Counted from the stretch's first letter, positions 14,600 through 23,856 are shown. The stretch is 45,692 nucleotides of DNA from an uncultured Lachnobacterium sp. (GCA_937889225.1 CALAST010000092.1:1-45692); one strand, 5' to 3'. Translations and numbers: made by a program. Notes: generated from the letters alone by a model not told the origin.

Positions 14600-15262
14600 A
14601 TGTTTTTCTTTTCCAAACAAATTGATAAACGGATTGCCACCTATCAAAAAGAACTCATCCATACCCACTATCAGGAAGTGGAAAATATGTATCGTCAAAT
14701 CCGCGGTTGGCGGCATGACTACCGAAATCATATCCAAATGATGAAGGTATTAGCGGCTAATGATGATATTGAGGGCATCAAAGCCTATCTGGATGAACTG
14801 GATACGGATTTAAACACCGTAGATACTGTCGTCAAAACCGGCAATGCTATGGCAGATGCTATTTTAAACAGCAAAATTTCTCTTGCACAGTCCAAAAACA
14901 TTACTGTCCAATGTGATGCACACATCCCTGTCAAACTAAAAATGTCTGAACTGGATTTATGCTGTATTATCGGCAATCTTTTTGACAACGCCATAGAGGC
15001 AAGCCAATCTCTGCCGGAAAATGAACGTATCATTCGCGTATATATGGATATGAAAGGAACACAACTTTACATATCCTTCACCAACTTTACTGCGGTAAAA
15101 AAATTAAAAAAGGTGGGGAAAGTATTTAAAAGTACGAAAGGCGATGGTCACGGCTTCGGTCTTGTTCGTATTGACAATATCATTGAGCGACTGGACGGTT
15201 ACTTAAGCCGCAATAGTGAAGATGGTGCTTTTACTACCGAAATTCTGATACCACAGTTGTAA
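14600..15262 (+). CDS. GHKL-type sensor histidine kinase without membrane domain
   Basis: A 220-residue kinase of the LytTR-partner (AgrC/ComD-like) group. H39 in WRHDYRNH is the phospho-acceptor box. The ATP-binding domain has NLFDNAIEAS (N box, about residue 136) and GHGFGLVRIDNI (G box, about 190). The usual N-terminal six-helix sensor is missing: only a short FFFSKQ segment precedes the coiled helix, so the protein looks soluble. Either it senses an internal cue or partner, or it is a truncated form. The frame before the ATG shows no upstream membrane region. A terminator-like hairpin follows at 15372-15405. Confidence 0.88.
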   Translation: MFFFSKQIDKRIATYQKELIHTHYQEVENMYRQIRGWRHDYRNHIQMMKVLAANDDIEGIKAYLDELDTDLNTVDTVVKTGNAMADAILNSKISLAQSKNITVQCDAHIPVKLKMSELDLCCIIGNLFDNAIEASQSLPENERIIRVYMDMKGTQLYISFTNFTAVKKLKKVGKVFKSTKGDGHGFGLVRIDNIIERLDGYLSRNSEDGAFTTEILIPQL

Positions 15263-15371
15263 ATTTATGGTAAACATCAACTCCACTTACATAAAATTAT
15301 CCAATAATAAGTATGTGATTTCATTCTAAACGATAACTGCTTTTATTACAGTTCGTCACCCAATTTTAACG

Positions 15372-15405
15372 ATTCGTCCCCAAAATATTTCGGGGACGAA
15401 TTTTT
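15372..15405 (+). terminator. Terminator or attenuator before the ABC exporter genes
   Basis: Perfect 10-bp stem ATTCGTCCCC (15372-15381) / GGGGACGAAT (15392-15401), 10-nt loop, then a T-run. Only about 35 bases separate it from the ribosome site of the exporter, leaving no room for a promoter after it. Transcription of the exporter must therefore pass through it, which suggests regulated read-through. Confidence 0.75.
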
Positions 15406-15441
15406 GTGTTACATTACCAATATCATATAAACATTCAAAAA

Positions 15442-15469
15442 AGGAGAACGCACTTCTTTAGTGCCTATG
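15442..15469 (+). promoter_or_regulatory. Ribosome site and start codon bridged by a hairpin
   Basis: AAGGAG (15441-15446) is 20 bases from the ATG at 15467, normally too far. The bases between contain a perfect stem GCACT (15450-15454) / AGTGC (15460-15464) with a 5-nt loop. When folded, the effective distance is about 5 nt, so the hairpin would make the ATG usable. A GTG at 15461 lies within the stem and is less likely the start. Confidence 0.5.
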
Positions 15470-17332
15470 AAAACTATGAAATCCAAATTTATAAAACCAA
15501 AAGAACGACCAAAATATACCATGTGGCAAAATATTTGTTTCATGGTAAAAACTGCATGGACTTGTCGAAAAAGTGTTCTTGTATTATGCATACTAACATC
15601 GATACTAAACGTCCTGTTAAACCTTACGGAATTATTTATTACACCAATGATTTTACAAAAAGTAGAAACACACGCTTCACTTTCCGAGTTATTTTTTACT
15701 ATTCTGCTTTTTTCAGGAAGCTGTTTTCTTTTATCCTCACTTTTGTCTTACCTTTCGGAAAACAGACAACCGGGAGAAATTGAAGTACGACTGGCTATTA
15801 TTCAAAAAAAGCGTTTTAAAGGTTGTACCACATCTTTTCCAAATACCCGAAATCCGGATGTATTAAAACTGCAAGAACAAGCAAACAATGCATCCAATGA
15901 AAACGGAGCAGCTACGGAACATATCTGGTACACGTTTACAAATCTATTTGTAAGTATCGCGGGATTTTGTATTTATCTGCTGTTGCTTTCCAATACAAAT
16001 TTATTTTTATTAAGTATTATAATTGCAACAAGTATCATTCACTTTTTTGTTTCCAAGTATATCAACGAATGGGAATATCGTCATCGTGAGGAACGAAAAC
16101 AATATATTACGGAACTGAATTATATTTCCCAAAAAGCCCGTTCCAATACATTAGCAAAGGATATTCGTATTTTCCATCTATCAGATTGGTTTATGGAAAT
16201 ATACCAAAAATCATCCCAACTGTACGAATCCTTTATTACAAAACGAGAAAAAATTTATCTTATCGCAAGCATCATGGATGTTGTACTTTCCATTCTTCGA
16301 AATGCCCTTGCTTATTTTTACTTGCTTCATCAGATATTTGAGCAACAAATGACTGCTTCTGCATTTTTACTTTATTTGGGTGCTATCAATGGTTTTGCAA
16401 AATGGGTTACTGATATTCTTTCAGAATTTTTTACACTTCACAAAGAATGTCTCAATATTTCTTATGTACAGGAATATTTAAATTTTCCCGAACCATTCCA
16501 ATTTGAAACCGGTAATGACATTCCACCTGCAAAAGAATTTGAACTACAACTGGAACATGTAACGTTTTGTTATCCGCAAACAGAACAACCTATCTTCCAA
16601 GATATCAATCTTACCATTCGTCCCGGTGAAAAACTTGCGATTGTAGGATTAAATGGTGCAGGAAAAACAACACTTATCAAACTGCTTTGTGGTTTTTATG
16701 ACCCGAATGAAGGACGTGTTCTTTTAAACGGACAAGATATACGAACTTTTAATCGCAAAAAATACTATGAATTATTTTCTGCCGTATTTCAGGAATTTGC
16801 AATGCCTGATGTTACGATTGCAGAAGCTGTTGCCCAAACTGCCACCAACATTGATTATGACCGTGTTACAAAATGTTTAGAAAAAGCAGGATTAACAAAA
16901 CAAATCGCAAAATTTCCAAATGGCTTGGAAACGCATTTTGGCAGAGAAGTTTATTTAGATGGTATTTTGCTTTCAGGCGGACAAACACAACGTTTGATGC
17001 TTGCAAGAGCGTTATATAAAGACGGTCCGATTTTGGTACTCGATGAACCGACTGCTGCATTAGACCCGATTGCAGAAAATGACATTTATTTAAAATATAA
17101 CGAAATGACAAAAGATAAAACTTCTATCTTTATTTCTCACCGTCTTGCATCCACTCGATTTTGCGATAGAATTATCTTTTTATCAGATGGTGTAATCTTA
17201 GAAGAAGGAACACATGAAACACTTTTGGCAAAACATGGAGCTTATGCAAACCTGTTTGAAATTCAAAGCCATTATTACCAAGAAGGAGAAGAAACTTATG
17301 AACAAGAAATCCAATCTTATCAATATTCCTAA
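15467..17332 (+). CDS. ABC exporter half-transporter, subunit 1
   Basis: A 621-residue half-transporter: transmembrane domain (about 1-340, with roughly six helices) fused to an ATPase domain (about 360-600). Walker A GLNGAGKTT, signature LSGGQTQRL, Walker B ILVLDEPTA and the switch FISHRL are all intact. There is no N-terminal peptidase domain, so it would not cleave leader peptides. It overlaps the next ABC gene by 35 bases, so the two probably form a heterodimer exporting a peptide, lipid or drug. It lies directly downstream of the LytTR/GHKL pair. The start choice depends on the hairpin at 15450-15464. Confidence 0.88.
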   Translation: MKTMKSKFIKPKERPKYTMWQNICFMVKTAWTCRKSVLVLCILTSILNVLLNLTELFITPMILQKVETHASLSELFFTILLFSGSCFLLSSLLSYLSENRQPGEIEVRLAIIQKKRFKGCTTSFPNTRNPDVLKLQEQANNASNENGAATEHIWYTFTNLFVSIAGFCIYLLLLSNTNLFLLSIIIATSIIHFFVSKYINEWEYRHREERKQYITELNYISQKARSNTLAKDIRIFHLSDWFMEIYQKSSQLYESFITKREKIYLIASIMDVVLSILRNALAYFYLLHQIFEQQMTASAFLLYLGAINGFAKWVTDILSEFFTLHKECLNISYVQEYLNFPEPFQFETGNDIPPAKEFELQLEHVTFCYPQTEQPIFQDINLTIRPGEKLAIVGLNGAGKTTLIKLLCGFYDPNEGRVLLNGQDIRTFNRKKYYELFSAVFQEFAMPDVTIAEAVAQTATNIDYDRVTKCLEKAGLTKQIAKFPNGLETHFGREVYLDGILLSGGQTQRLMLARALYKDGPILVLDEPTAALDPIAENDIYLKYNEMTKDKTSIFISHRLASTRFCDRIIFLSDGVILEEGTHETLLAKHGAYANLFEIQSHYYQEGEETYEQEIQSYQYS

Positions 17333-19178
17333 CGCACTATCCATTCATTTACGTGCTGTAAAAGATATCCAAAAACTTTGTCCTGGTGTTTTTCTTTCTG
17401 TTTTTTCTTATTCCTTTGTTTGTGCAATCAAACCATATGTAACCATTTATTTATCTGCCTGCTTTATCAATGAACTTGCTTCTTTTCGCAGACCGCAAAA
17501 ACTGGTATATTGGATTACTATGATTCTTGCAATTACAGCATTTCTTTCATTGCTTCAAGCCATTTTAAAACATTGGAAAGCCATAAAAAAAGACTTATTT
17601 TCTGTACATCACCGTGACCTTTTTACAAATCAAATGCTGCGTATGGATTTTGCAGATGCAGATAAACGTGAAACTTATGATACTTATATGCAAATTTGTC
17701 AAAATGAAAATTGGTATGGATGGGGGCTATATTATATTCCCCTCATTTATGATTGGCTTATCGAATCTATTTTTGGCATCCTTGGAGCAATCACCTTAAC
17801 AATAAGCCTATTTACTTCACAAGTTCCAAAAAGCGGTGGAAGTTTGGTAATTTTAAACCATCCGGCATTTTTAATTGGAATTTTAGTTCTTATGGCATTA
17901 CTTACCTATATCAGTCCTTTCATTGCCAATAAAGCAACTGCTCTCTATGCAGGATTAGCGGAAGAAATCAAATTTGGCAATCGATTATTCGGTTGTTTTG
18001 GCAGAATTAGCAGTGAGCATTCTAGTGCAATGGATATTCGAATGTATCATCAATTTGACTTAATGCGTTATTATGAATCCCGTGAAAATCACTTTGGAGC
18101 TACTTCCAATATTGCTAAAATGCATCTTGGACCGATTGGAGTTCTTACTGCATTATCCAAAGGAATATCCTCGATTTTTTCAGGTATTGTTTACGTCTAC
18201 GTCTGCCTAAAAGCATGGGCAGGGGCGTTTGGAATTGGTAGCGTAACGCAATATATCGGTGCTGTTACCGCACTATCCCAAAATATCGCTTTATTCATTC
18301 GAGCAATCGGACAGATACAAAACAACGCACTATTTTTAGAAACGATTTACGGATTTTTGGATATTCCAAATGCCATGTACCAAGGCAGTCTCACAACAGA
18401 AAAACGTGCAGACCGACAATACGAAATCGAATTTAAAGATGTATCATTCAAATATCCAAACAGCGACCTTTGGGCACTTCGTCATGTAAATATGAAATTC
18501 AAAGTCGGAAACCGCCTGGCAGTTGTTGGTGAAAACGGAAGTGGAAAAACTACATTTATCAAGCTTCTTTGCCGCCTCTATGACCCGCAGGAAGGACAGA
18601 TTCTCTTAAACGGAATTGATATTCGAAAATATAACTACCGAGATTATATGGAAATATTCTCTGTTGTATTTCAGGACTTCCAACTTGTGTCGCAACCTTT
18701 AGGTGCAAATGTCGCAGGCTCTGCGAAATATGATACTGAACGTGTAAAACAATGTTTGATAGATGCCGGATTTGGCGAACGACTTGATACGTTATCAGAT
18801 GGTCTGGACACGTATCTCTACAAAGATTTTGGTAAAGAAGGGATTGAAGTCTCAGGCGGTGAAGCACAAAAAATCGCAATCGCCCGAGCCCTGTATAAAA
18901 ATGCACCATTTATCATTCTGGACGAACCAACTGCTGCACTAGACCCGATTGCGGAAGCTGAAATTTACAGCAAATTCAATGATATTGCCGGTGACAAAAC
19001 TGCAATCTATATCAGTCATCGATTATCTTCCTGTAAATTTTGTGATGAAATTGCAGTATTCCATGAAGGTGCGGTCATTCAGCAAGGTACGCATGATGCT
19101 CTTGTTTCGGATGAAAACGGAAAATATTATGAGCTTTGGAATGCACAGGCACAGTATTATACGAAACAAGCTATCTAA
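17298..19178 (+). CDS. ABC exporter half-transporter, subunit 2
   Basis: A 626-residue half-transporter with the same plan as its neighbour. Its membrane region (about 15-360) is followed by an ATPase with Walker A GENGSGKTT, signature VSGGEAQKI, Walker B FIILDEPTA and switch YISHRL. The ATG at 17298 has AAGGAG 9 nt upstream; longer in-frame starts lie deep in subunit 1. The 35-base overlap suggests coupled translation in equal amounts. Both nucleotide-binding sites look competent, unlike exporters with one degenerate site. Substrate unknown; I found no precursor peptide gene around it. Confidence 0.88.
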   Translation: MNKKSNLINIPNALSIHLRAVKDIQKLCPGVFLSVFSYSFVCAIKPYVTIYLSACFINELASFRRPQKLVYWITMILAITAFLSLLQAILKHWKAIKKDLFSVHHRDLFTNQMLRMDFADADKRETYDTYMQICQNENWYGWGLYYIPLIYDWLIESIFGILGAITLTISLFTSQVPKSGGSLVILNHPAFLIGILVLMALLTYISPFIANKATALYAGLAEEIKFGNRLFGCFGRISSEHSSAMDIRMYHQFDLMRYYESRENHFGATSNIAKMHLGPIGVLTALSKGISSIFSGIVYVYVCLKAWAGAFGIGSVTQYIGAVTALSQNIALFIRAIGQIQNNALFLETIYGFLDIPNAMYQGSLTTEKRADRQYEIEFKDVSFKYPNSDLWALRHVNMKFKVGNRLAVVGENGSGKTTFIKLLCRLYDPQEGQILLNGIDIRKYNYRDYMEIFSVVFQDFQLVSQPLGANVAGSAKYDTERVKQCLIDAGFGERLDTLSDGLDTYLYKDFGKEGIEVSGGEAQKIAIARALYKNAPFIILDEPTAALDPIAEAEIYSKFNDIAGDKTAIYISHRLSSCKFCDEIAVFHEGAVIQQGTHDALVSDENGKYYELWNAQAQYYTKQAI

Positions 19179-19260
19179 GAAAATGGCTATAACAGAAAAG
19201 ATTATAAGAACTCATTAAAAATTTTAAGTAAGACGGTTGCCACGAACTTAAATAATTACA

Positions 19261-19306
19261 AAAAAGTAACTGTTCAGTTTGCTAGGCTAAGGACAGTTAC
19301 TTTTTT
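19261..19306 (+). terminator. Terminator of the ABC exporter operon
   Basis: 13-bp perfect stem AAAAAGTAACTGT (19261-19273) / ACAGTTACTTTTT (19293-19305) ending in six T residues; symmetric, so it can act both ways. Confidence 0.85.
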
Positions 19307-19430
19307 GCATTTTTACCATGTAAAACAGAGCTTGTACTCCCTATATGGAGACGAACCGTCCTACCGCTTATTGATAGCACATATTCAGTATAATTTTCCA
19401 TGCAAAATTTGTCAAATAAATATTTCAACC

Positions 19431-19468
19431 AAAATACCACTAACACAATTTTATGTTAGTGGTATTTT
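19431..19468 (-). terminator. Terminator of the family 3 glycosidase gene
   Basis: 15-bp perfect stem AAAATACCACTAACA (19431-19445) / TGTTAGTGGTATTTT (19454-19468), 8-nt loop; bidirectional, 41 bases past the glycosidase stop. Confidence 0.85.
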
Positions 19469-19509
19469 TATAATAGGAAAATAACAACTTCTTACAAGTC
19501 AAAGTTTTT

Positions 19510-21867
19510 TTAGTTATAACTTAACCCAAATCCTGCACGATAATAATTGCCATCTTCATCATAATAAGCATAGCTGCCGCCTTTTACATTTGCAAGGATT
19601 GCAGGGTCAATATACTGGTCTTTATCATAACCCGGAACATCATTTGGAGATGCACAAACTTCACGCATCACACCATCAATTTCTTTTTCGGTAATCGCAA
19701 TGACATCCATACAAGAAACCATCGTAAGACTCATCTTACCCGTTGGATTATATTCACCGGATAATACATCTAACTGTGCACCAAGTGCATTTTCCATTGC
19801 TACCGGACTAATGGTATACTGGAATGTTAAACCATCTACATATGGTTCTAATTTATCTAATAACCATGGATTACATACCACGCAAGTTGCAATCACTTTG
19901 CCACCTTTTGCATGAACAAGTTCGGAAATTTCTTTAATCTTATCCACATCTTTTAATGTCGTGATAGAAACCATTTCACCGGTCTTCTTCTGGCTCTTAT
20001 TTGCTTCACGAGCTTCAAACAACTGATTATCCACCATTTCAATAACAGGCATTGCATACTGATAGAATACCATACCATTACTGCATGGCCATACATGAAG
20101 ATATGCATAATCTGCTTCTTCCGGTGTATCCACAACTACATAGCCTTTTGCTTCAAACATGCCAGCCAACTGTTTGCGAAGTAATTCATTATCATCGCCA
20201 CCTGCAACACCTGCACCCATAGACTGTGCAATCGCTGCACCCGGGTCAACACCTTTGAAACATGCAATATATACTTTCTTGCCTTTTTTCATTGGAAGTG
20301 CATTTTCATGGTTCTTTGCAAGAACAACTGCTTTCTGATTTGCCACATAAGCTGCCTTTTTTGCACCTTCAAAGTTTTCTTCACGCACTTTATCTGCATA
20401 ATCCGGATCCAAATACGGGTTGTCCACACGACCAACTTCAAATAAACTCAACAGACGAAGATAGTTTGCTCTATCTAAATCTTCTTTTGGAAGGAAACCT
20501 TCTTCTACTGCTTTTACAATATTTTCTGCATCGGAATTGCCACCAATAACATCTGTACCTGCGGAAATTGCTTTTGCATAACGCTGTGGAATTGTCAAAT
20601 CTTCTACACCATAAATCTGCACCGTTGTAATACCAGAGTCAGAGTTTACATAGCCATTAAAGCCCATCGTATCTCTTGCCAAATCAGTAATTAATTCTTT
20701 GCTGTAAGTAGAACCTACTTCTTCGGAAGATGTAAGTTTTCCTCTATAATACTGTGGTTTACTGCGACCATCTGTACCAACACGCGAATAATCCGGCATA
20801 ATTGCAGATGCTTTCATATCAAATGCAGCTTGGAATGGCGGCAAATGATATTTTTCCATTGAGCCTTCTGTCGGATATAAACGCCATTGTCCGATTGGCA
20901 TATGCGGTTCAAAACCATTTTCTGCCGGACCGTCACCTGGAAAATGTTTTACTGTCAATACAACAGAACCTTCATTTAAACCATCTTCGCCATTTTGATA
21001 ACCGCGAACCAATTCTTTGATAATGCCGGAAGTAATGTCAGGTCTTTCTCCATATGTACCGCTATTACGTGGCCAACGAGGGTCTGTTGCAATATCTACT
21101 TGCGGTCCATACATAATATTCTGTCCTGCGGCTTTCATCATCTTGCGGTCAGTATCTGCCATATTGTAAATAAGGTCGAAATTGCCATCACCCATAACAG
21201 CAGCCCCTACACCAAGGAAATCCGGATAACCGATATTAATCGGATTTGTATGCATAGAATATGGAATTGCCACACCACCCTGGCATGCTTCATATTCTAA
21301 CATCTGTGTTCCAATATTGTGATATAATGCACTCACACCTGCCTCAGCACGCATATCCCCACGATAAACACCTGCGGTAAGTTTATGTACCAAAACATCC
21401 GAATCATCACAACGCATGGAAACACCCGGTAATATCGACTTTGGTTCCGGTTCTTCCGGATTAAAGCGTTTAAAAATCTTAGACGGCACAATATTTCCAT
21501 TTTCATCTTTTGCACCTTCACGAGTCATGGAAAGCGGTGTATTCCACAAAGTATTCAACACCAATCCTGCCTGCTGCTGTAATCCTAAATGTGCAACCAT
21601 GTCTTTTGCACGTGTTTCATTATCCAATCTCCAGTCTTTGTATGGGTCTAACTTTCCGGAGTTATCCATATCTTTGAAAAATAAGCCATCCTTTACAATC
21701 ACTCCACAAGTGGTAACACCAATCGTCGGACCGTTTTCATTTTCAAATAAAACCGGTTCTAAATAAACATCGTTAATCTGTTCTCCTTCTTCCAGTTCAT
21801 ATGGTGCAGGAATATAGCCATTTTTCATGCTTTTTATTTCTGCCATATTCAATTCTCTTTTTTTCAC
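19510..21867 (-). CDS. Glycoside hydrolase family 3 (beta-glucosidase/beta-xylosidase-like)
   Basis: A 785-residue retaining exo-glycosidase. The (beta/alpha)8 domain contains KHFPGDG, the conserved family 3 loop, and the nucleophile Asp in GFNGYVNSDSG (near residue 405). A second alpha/beta sandwich domain follows (about 510-740). No signal peptide is visible, so it acts in the cytosol on imported glycosides. The GTG at 21867 was chosen because GGGGG lies 8 nt upstream; an ATG seven codons later has none. It has no sugar transporter or regulator beside it, so the substrate cannot be inferred. GH3 also includes N-acetylhexosaminidases, but the KH-D/H motif of those is not evident here. Confidence 0.88.
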   Translation of the reverse strand: MKKRELNMAEIKSMKNGYIPAPYELEEGEQINDVYLEPVLFENENGPTIGVTTCGVIVKDGLFFKDMDNSGKLDPYKDWRLDNETRAKDMVAHLGLQQQAGLVLNTLWNTPLSMTREGAKDENGNIVPSKIFKRFNPEEPEPKSILPGVSMRCDDSDVLVHKLTAGVYRGDMRAEAGVSALYHNIGTQMLEYEACQGGVAIPYSMHTNPINIGYPDFLGVGAAVMGDGNFDLIYNMADTDRKMMKAAGQNIMYGPQVDIATDPRWPRNSGTYGERPDITSGIIKELVRGYQNGEDGLNEGSVVLTVKHFPGDGPAENGFEPHMPIGQWRLYPTEGSMEKYHLPPFQAAFDMKASAIMPDYSRVGTDGRSKPQYYRGKLTSSEEVGSTYSKELITDLARDTMGFNGYVNSDSGITTVQIYGVEDLTIPQRYAKAISAGTDVIGGNSDAENIVKAVEEGFLPKEDLDRANYLRLLSLFEVGRVDNPYLDPDYADKVREENFEGAKKAAYVANQKAVVLAKNHENALPMKKGKKVYIACFKGVDPGAAIAQSMGAGVAGGDDNELLRKQLAGMFEAKGYVVVDTPEEADYAYLHVWPCSNGMVFYQYAMPVIEMVDNQLFEAREANKSQKKTGEMVSITTLKDVDKIKEISELVHAKGGKVIATCVVCNPWLLDKLEPYVDGLTFQYTISPVAMENALGAQLDVLSGEYNPTGKMSLTMVSCMDVIAITEKEIDGVMREVCASPNDVPGYDKDQYIDPAILANVKGGSYAYYDEDGNYYRAGFGLSYN

Positions 21868-22006
21868 GTATTTTTCCCCCTTTTTGAATTTTATATCTAG
21901 TTACGAATAAGTAAATTATATCACTTTCTTTTTTCTCATACAATCCATTTGCGAAGCAAATTTAGCATGGATTTGTACTCGTTATCGAGCATGAGTGTAC
22001 AGTAAC

Positions 22007-22042
22007 AAAAAAAATTCGAGGAACTCCACTTAGTTCCTCGAA
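22007..22042 (-). terminator. Terminator overlapping the LURP-one gene stop
   Basis: 11-bp perfect stem TTCGAGGAACT (22015-22025) / AGTTCCTCGAA (22032-22042) followed on the minus strand by eight T residues. The stop codon at 22030-22032 lies in the loop and stem edge. Confidence 0.85.
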
Positions 22043-22500
22043 CATTTTTCCGCATCAATTGCTAAAACTAACATCAACACACCCAACGCATCCTGTGGGT
22101 TATGTACATCAATCACATAAGTATCCGTCCAATTAAAAAGTTCTTTCGATACTTGTGCAATACATCTTCCACTTATATCTAAAATCGTATAATCCCACTC
22201 CCAAAAATCGCCTTCCACATGCCATCCATTATAATCAATATCAAACACCGGCTTAAAAAACGAAAATTCTTTTGTAATACAGCCTACATAATTACTTCCT
22301 TTATATATTTCAAACTTTGGAAGAAAAGTAAAGACACGCTCTTGTACTGTTCCTAATTCATCGCCTGCTTTATCAAAAATTTTAAGGCAATGTCCCCATG
22401 CCAGTTCTCCCCTTACTGTATATAATGTATTCCCTGCTTCATCATAAATATCATAACTGTCCAGCCACGAAAAAAAGCGTTGCTTAAATAATAATTTCAT
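22030..22500 (-). CDS. LURP-one-related (LOR, scramblase-like fold) protein
   Basis: A 156-residue single-domain protein of the LOR/YxjI family, which folds as a 12-stranded beta barrel around a buried helix, like Tubby and phospholipid scramblases. Repeated strand motifs such as YDIYDEAGNTLYTVRGE, IFDKAGDELGTVQE and YTILDISGRCIAQVSKE support this. The hydrophobic C-terminal helix (DALGVLMLVLAIDA) matches the buried helix. Bacterial functions are unclear; binding of lipid or membrane is proposed for the fold. It is the last gene of a small envelope-like operon that starts near 23539. Confidence 0.8.
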   Translation of the reverse strand: MKLLFKQRFFSWLDSYDIYDEAGNTLYTVRGELAWGHCLKIFDKAGDELGTVQERVFTFLPKFEIYKGSNYVGCITKEFSFFKPVFDIDYNGWHVEGDFWEWDYTILDISGRCIAQVSKELFNWTDTYVIDVHNPQDALGVLMLVLAIDAEKCSRN

Positions 22501-22635
22501 ATTTCCCCCTCATTAGTATGCGAAAACAGAACTTGTATAGAACGATATGTTTTCACAAAATTTATCTTTCACTTCATTTATACTCATTTTATTACAAGCA
22601 TATCTTACAATCCATATACAAAACGCTCATATATA

Positions 22636-23052
22636 TCACATAGAAGATTTTAATGCATGTAAAATATTTGTCACTTGATTAATCGCATCTTCAACCTGAG
22701 ACCGTGCCTCTGCTATTTTTGATTGTACCAAAAAATCAGCTACAAATCCATCAAAAAAGAAGTCTGCAAATGATAAAAATCCACCCACCTCCATACGAAG
22801 ATGCACCGGGAGATTGACATCACGTAGTTCCCTTTGAAATATCTGTAATTGGTACCTTGCATCCTCCATATATCGTGACGCATCTTGCATTTGGCTATGC
22901 TTTATCATATCTGTCAAAAAACCACCACCAAATAAATCAAAAATGCCCCAACCTCGTGCACTTTTTAATTTATCCTTTGCTGCATAAAGGCTATTCAATG
23001 CTCTTTCACCTGCAATAATCGCTTCATTTATTTCTTTCCTGTCATCGTACAT
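22636..23052 (-). CDS. Conserved Clostridia hypothetical protein
   Basis: A 138-residue, mainly helical soluble protein with no domain I can name. Residues 1-35 form one amphipathic helix (ending in ALNSLYAAKDKLKSA). A glycine/phenylalanine-rich turn GWGIFDLFGGGFLTDMIKHS follows, a pattern I recall from small Lachnospiraceae proteins. The turn element recurs as VGGFLSFADFFFDGFVADF, so the protein may be an internal duplication of helix-turn units. The start is placed at the second ATG, 7 nt from AAGGAG; the first ATG, two codons earlier, nearly touches it. It sits between a small membrane protein and the LURP-one protein, all in one direction. Confidence 0.65.
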   Translation of the reverse strand: MYDDRKEINEAIIAGERALNSLYAAKDKLKSARGWGIFDLFGGGFLTDMIKHSQMQDASRYMEDARYQLQIFQRELRDVNLPVHLRMEVGGFLSFADFFFDGFVADFLVQSKIAEARSQVEDAINQVTNILHALKSSM

Positions 23053-23174
23053 ATTCATTCTCCTTAAATTTTAATTGTTCGTCCTATATAAAAACTGATA
23101 TACACTTAGTCAAACGGATATTCGCAATCCACTTTCGCTACTTGCTCCTAACCGAATAACCACTTCGTACTCGG

Positions 23175-23390
23175 TTAATCCCGAAATACAAGTAATGAAA
23201 CACACGCTACAATTATCAAAAGCGGAAATGCAATTTCAATTAGTCCTTTTATTAAAAGAACGATTAACACTAACGGAAGCAATACTACAGAACATATAAC
23301 TTTTGAAAGCCCCCAAGCTGCTTTTACAGCAAATTTTAAAATCTTTCCAAATACCATAATCATAAGTACTATAAATATTAAAGTTAACAT
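23175..23390 (-). CDS. Small two-helix membrane protein
   Basis: A 71-residue protein, mostly hydrophobic, with segments at about 1-20, 30-47 and 52-68, a few lysines at KILKFAVKAAWG and an Arg-Asp end. No catalytic motif is visible. GGAGG is 9 nt upstream of the ATG, and the start overlaps the end of the 51-residue gene by 7 bases, so translation is likely coupled. It resembles small accessory membrane proteins near phage-shock-like operons, but that is only an impression. Confidence 0.65.
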   Translation of the reverse strand: MLTLIFIVLMIMVFGKILKFAVKAAWGLSKVICSVVLLPLVLIVLLIKGLIEIAFPLLIIVACVSLLVFRD

Positions 23391-23539
23391 TTCTTTCTTC
23401 CTCCTATTTCACAATTTACTCTTTCTTTATGAAATGTTGACACATCTTCCAAACCCAGTTTTTCACTATACACTTTCAACTTGTATATTTTTTCAATCAG
23501 AATACACATTCTGATTCTTTCTTTTACTGACATCTTCAT
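23384..23539 (-). CDS. 51-residue small protein, first gene of envelope-like operon
   Basis: Starts MKMSVKERIRMCILIEKI and ends with a basic IGGRKKC. It has a good AAGGAG site 4 nt before the ATG and a 7-base overlap with the next gene. I recall related short proteins of similar sequence (SVKERIR-CLLIEK, LGLEDxSxFH) in Lachnospiraceae, here seen as LGLEDVSTFH; that conservation and the overlap argue it is real despite its length. No function known. It heads the operon controlled by the promoter and dyad at 23554-23574. Confidence 0.65.
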   Translation of the reverse strand: MKMSVKERIRMCILIEKIYKLKVYSEKLGLEDVSTFHKERVNCEIGGRKKC

Positions 23540-23856
23540 TTCTCCTTTCCGTTAGTTATAGCTATATTATAACTGTAATTCCTATTTAAAAAAATGGTTT
23601 CCTTACGGAAATAGGGAGGCTTAATTCGCTATTCTTGCGGAATGAAGTTCTTTATATATTACTTTGACAAAATATTGTTACTATTCAAAAGTAACCAGCA
23701 ACATATAAAAAATTTAAAATATGTATACATCATTCTAAATATCCTATATAATAATATGCAGGCAGATTGTATTTTTCTAAACAATGTATAGTGGTTTTTG
23801 CTACATAATACATGGTTCTGCAACTGCGATTATATAAAATAAATGAGGGAATTGTT
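23540..23856. other. Divergent promoter region between the small-protein operon and the XRE gene
   Basis: 317 bases with the dyad at 23554-23574 and a TTTCC/GGAAA hairpin near 23599-23612. Strongly AT-rich. No further gene. Confidence 0.5.
23554..23574 (-). promoter_or_regulatory. -10 box with dyad ahead of the small-protein operon
   Basis: TATAAT on the minus strand (23571-23566) is enclosed by an inverted repeat AGTTATA (23554-23560) / TATAACT (23568-23574), a likely operator. The -35 is poor (T-rich), hinting at activation or another sigma factor. Confidence 0.45.

Larger units (their letters stand above)
19179..19509. other. Convergent intergenic region with two terminators
   Basis: 331 bases between the exporter and the opposing glycosidase gene. 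It holds two strong bidirectional terminators (19261-19306 and 19431-19468). No gene or other structure was recognised. Confidence 0.7.

Noticed and set aside
15263..19509. Bacteriocin or RiPP precursor near the ABC exporter
   Set aside because: Short frames in the gaps lack ribosome sites and leader-like features, and the exporter has no peptidase domain.
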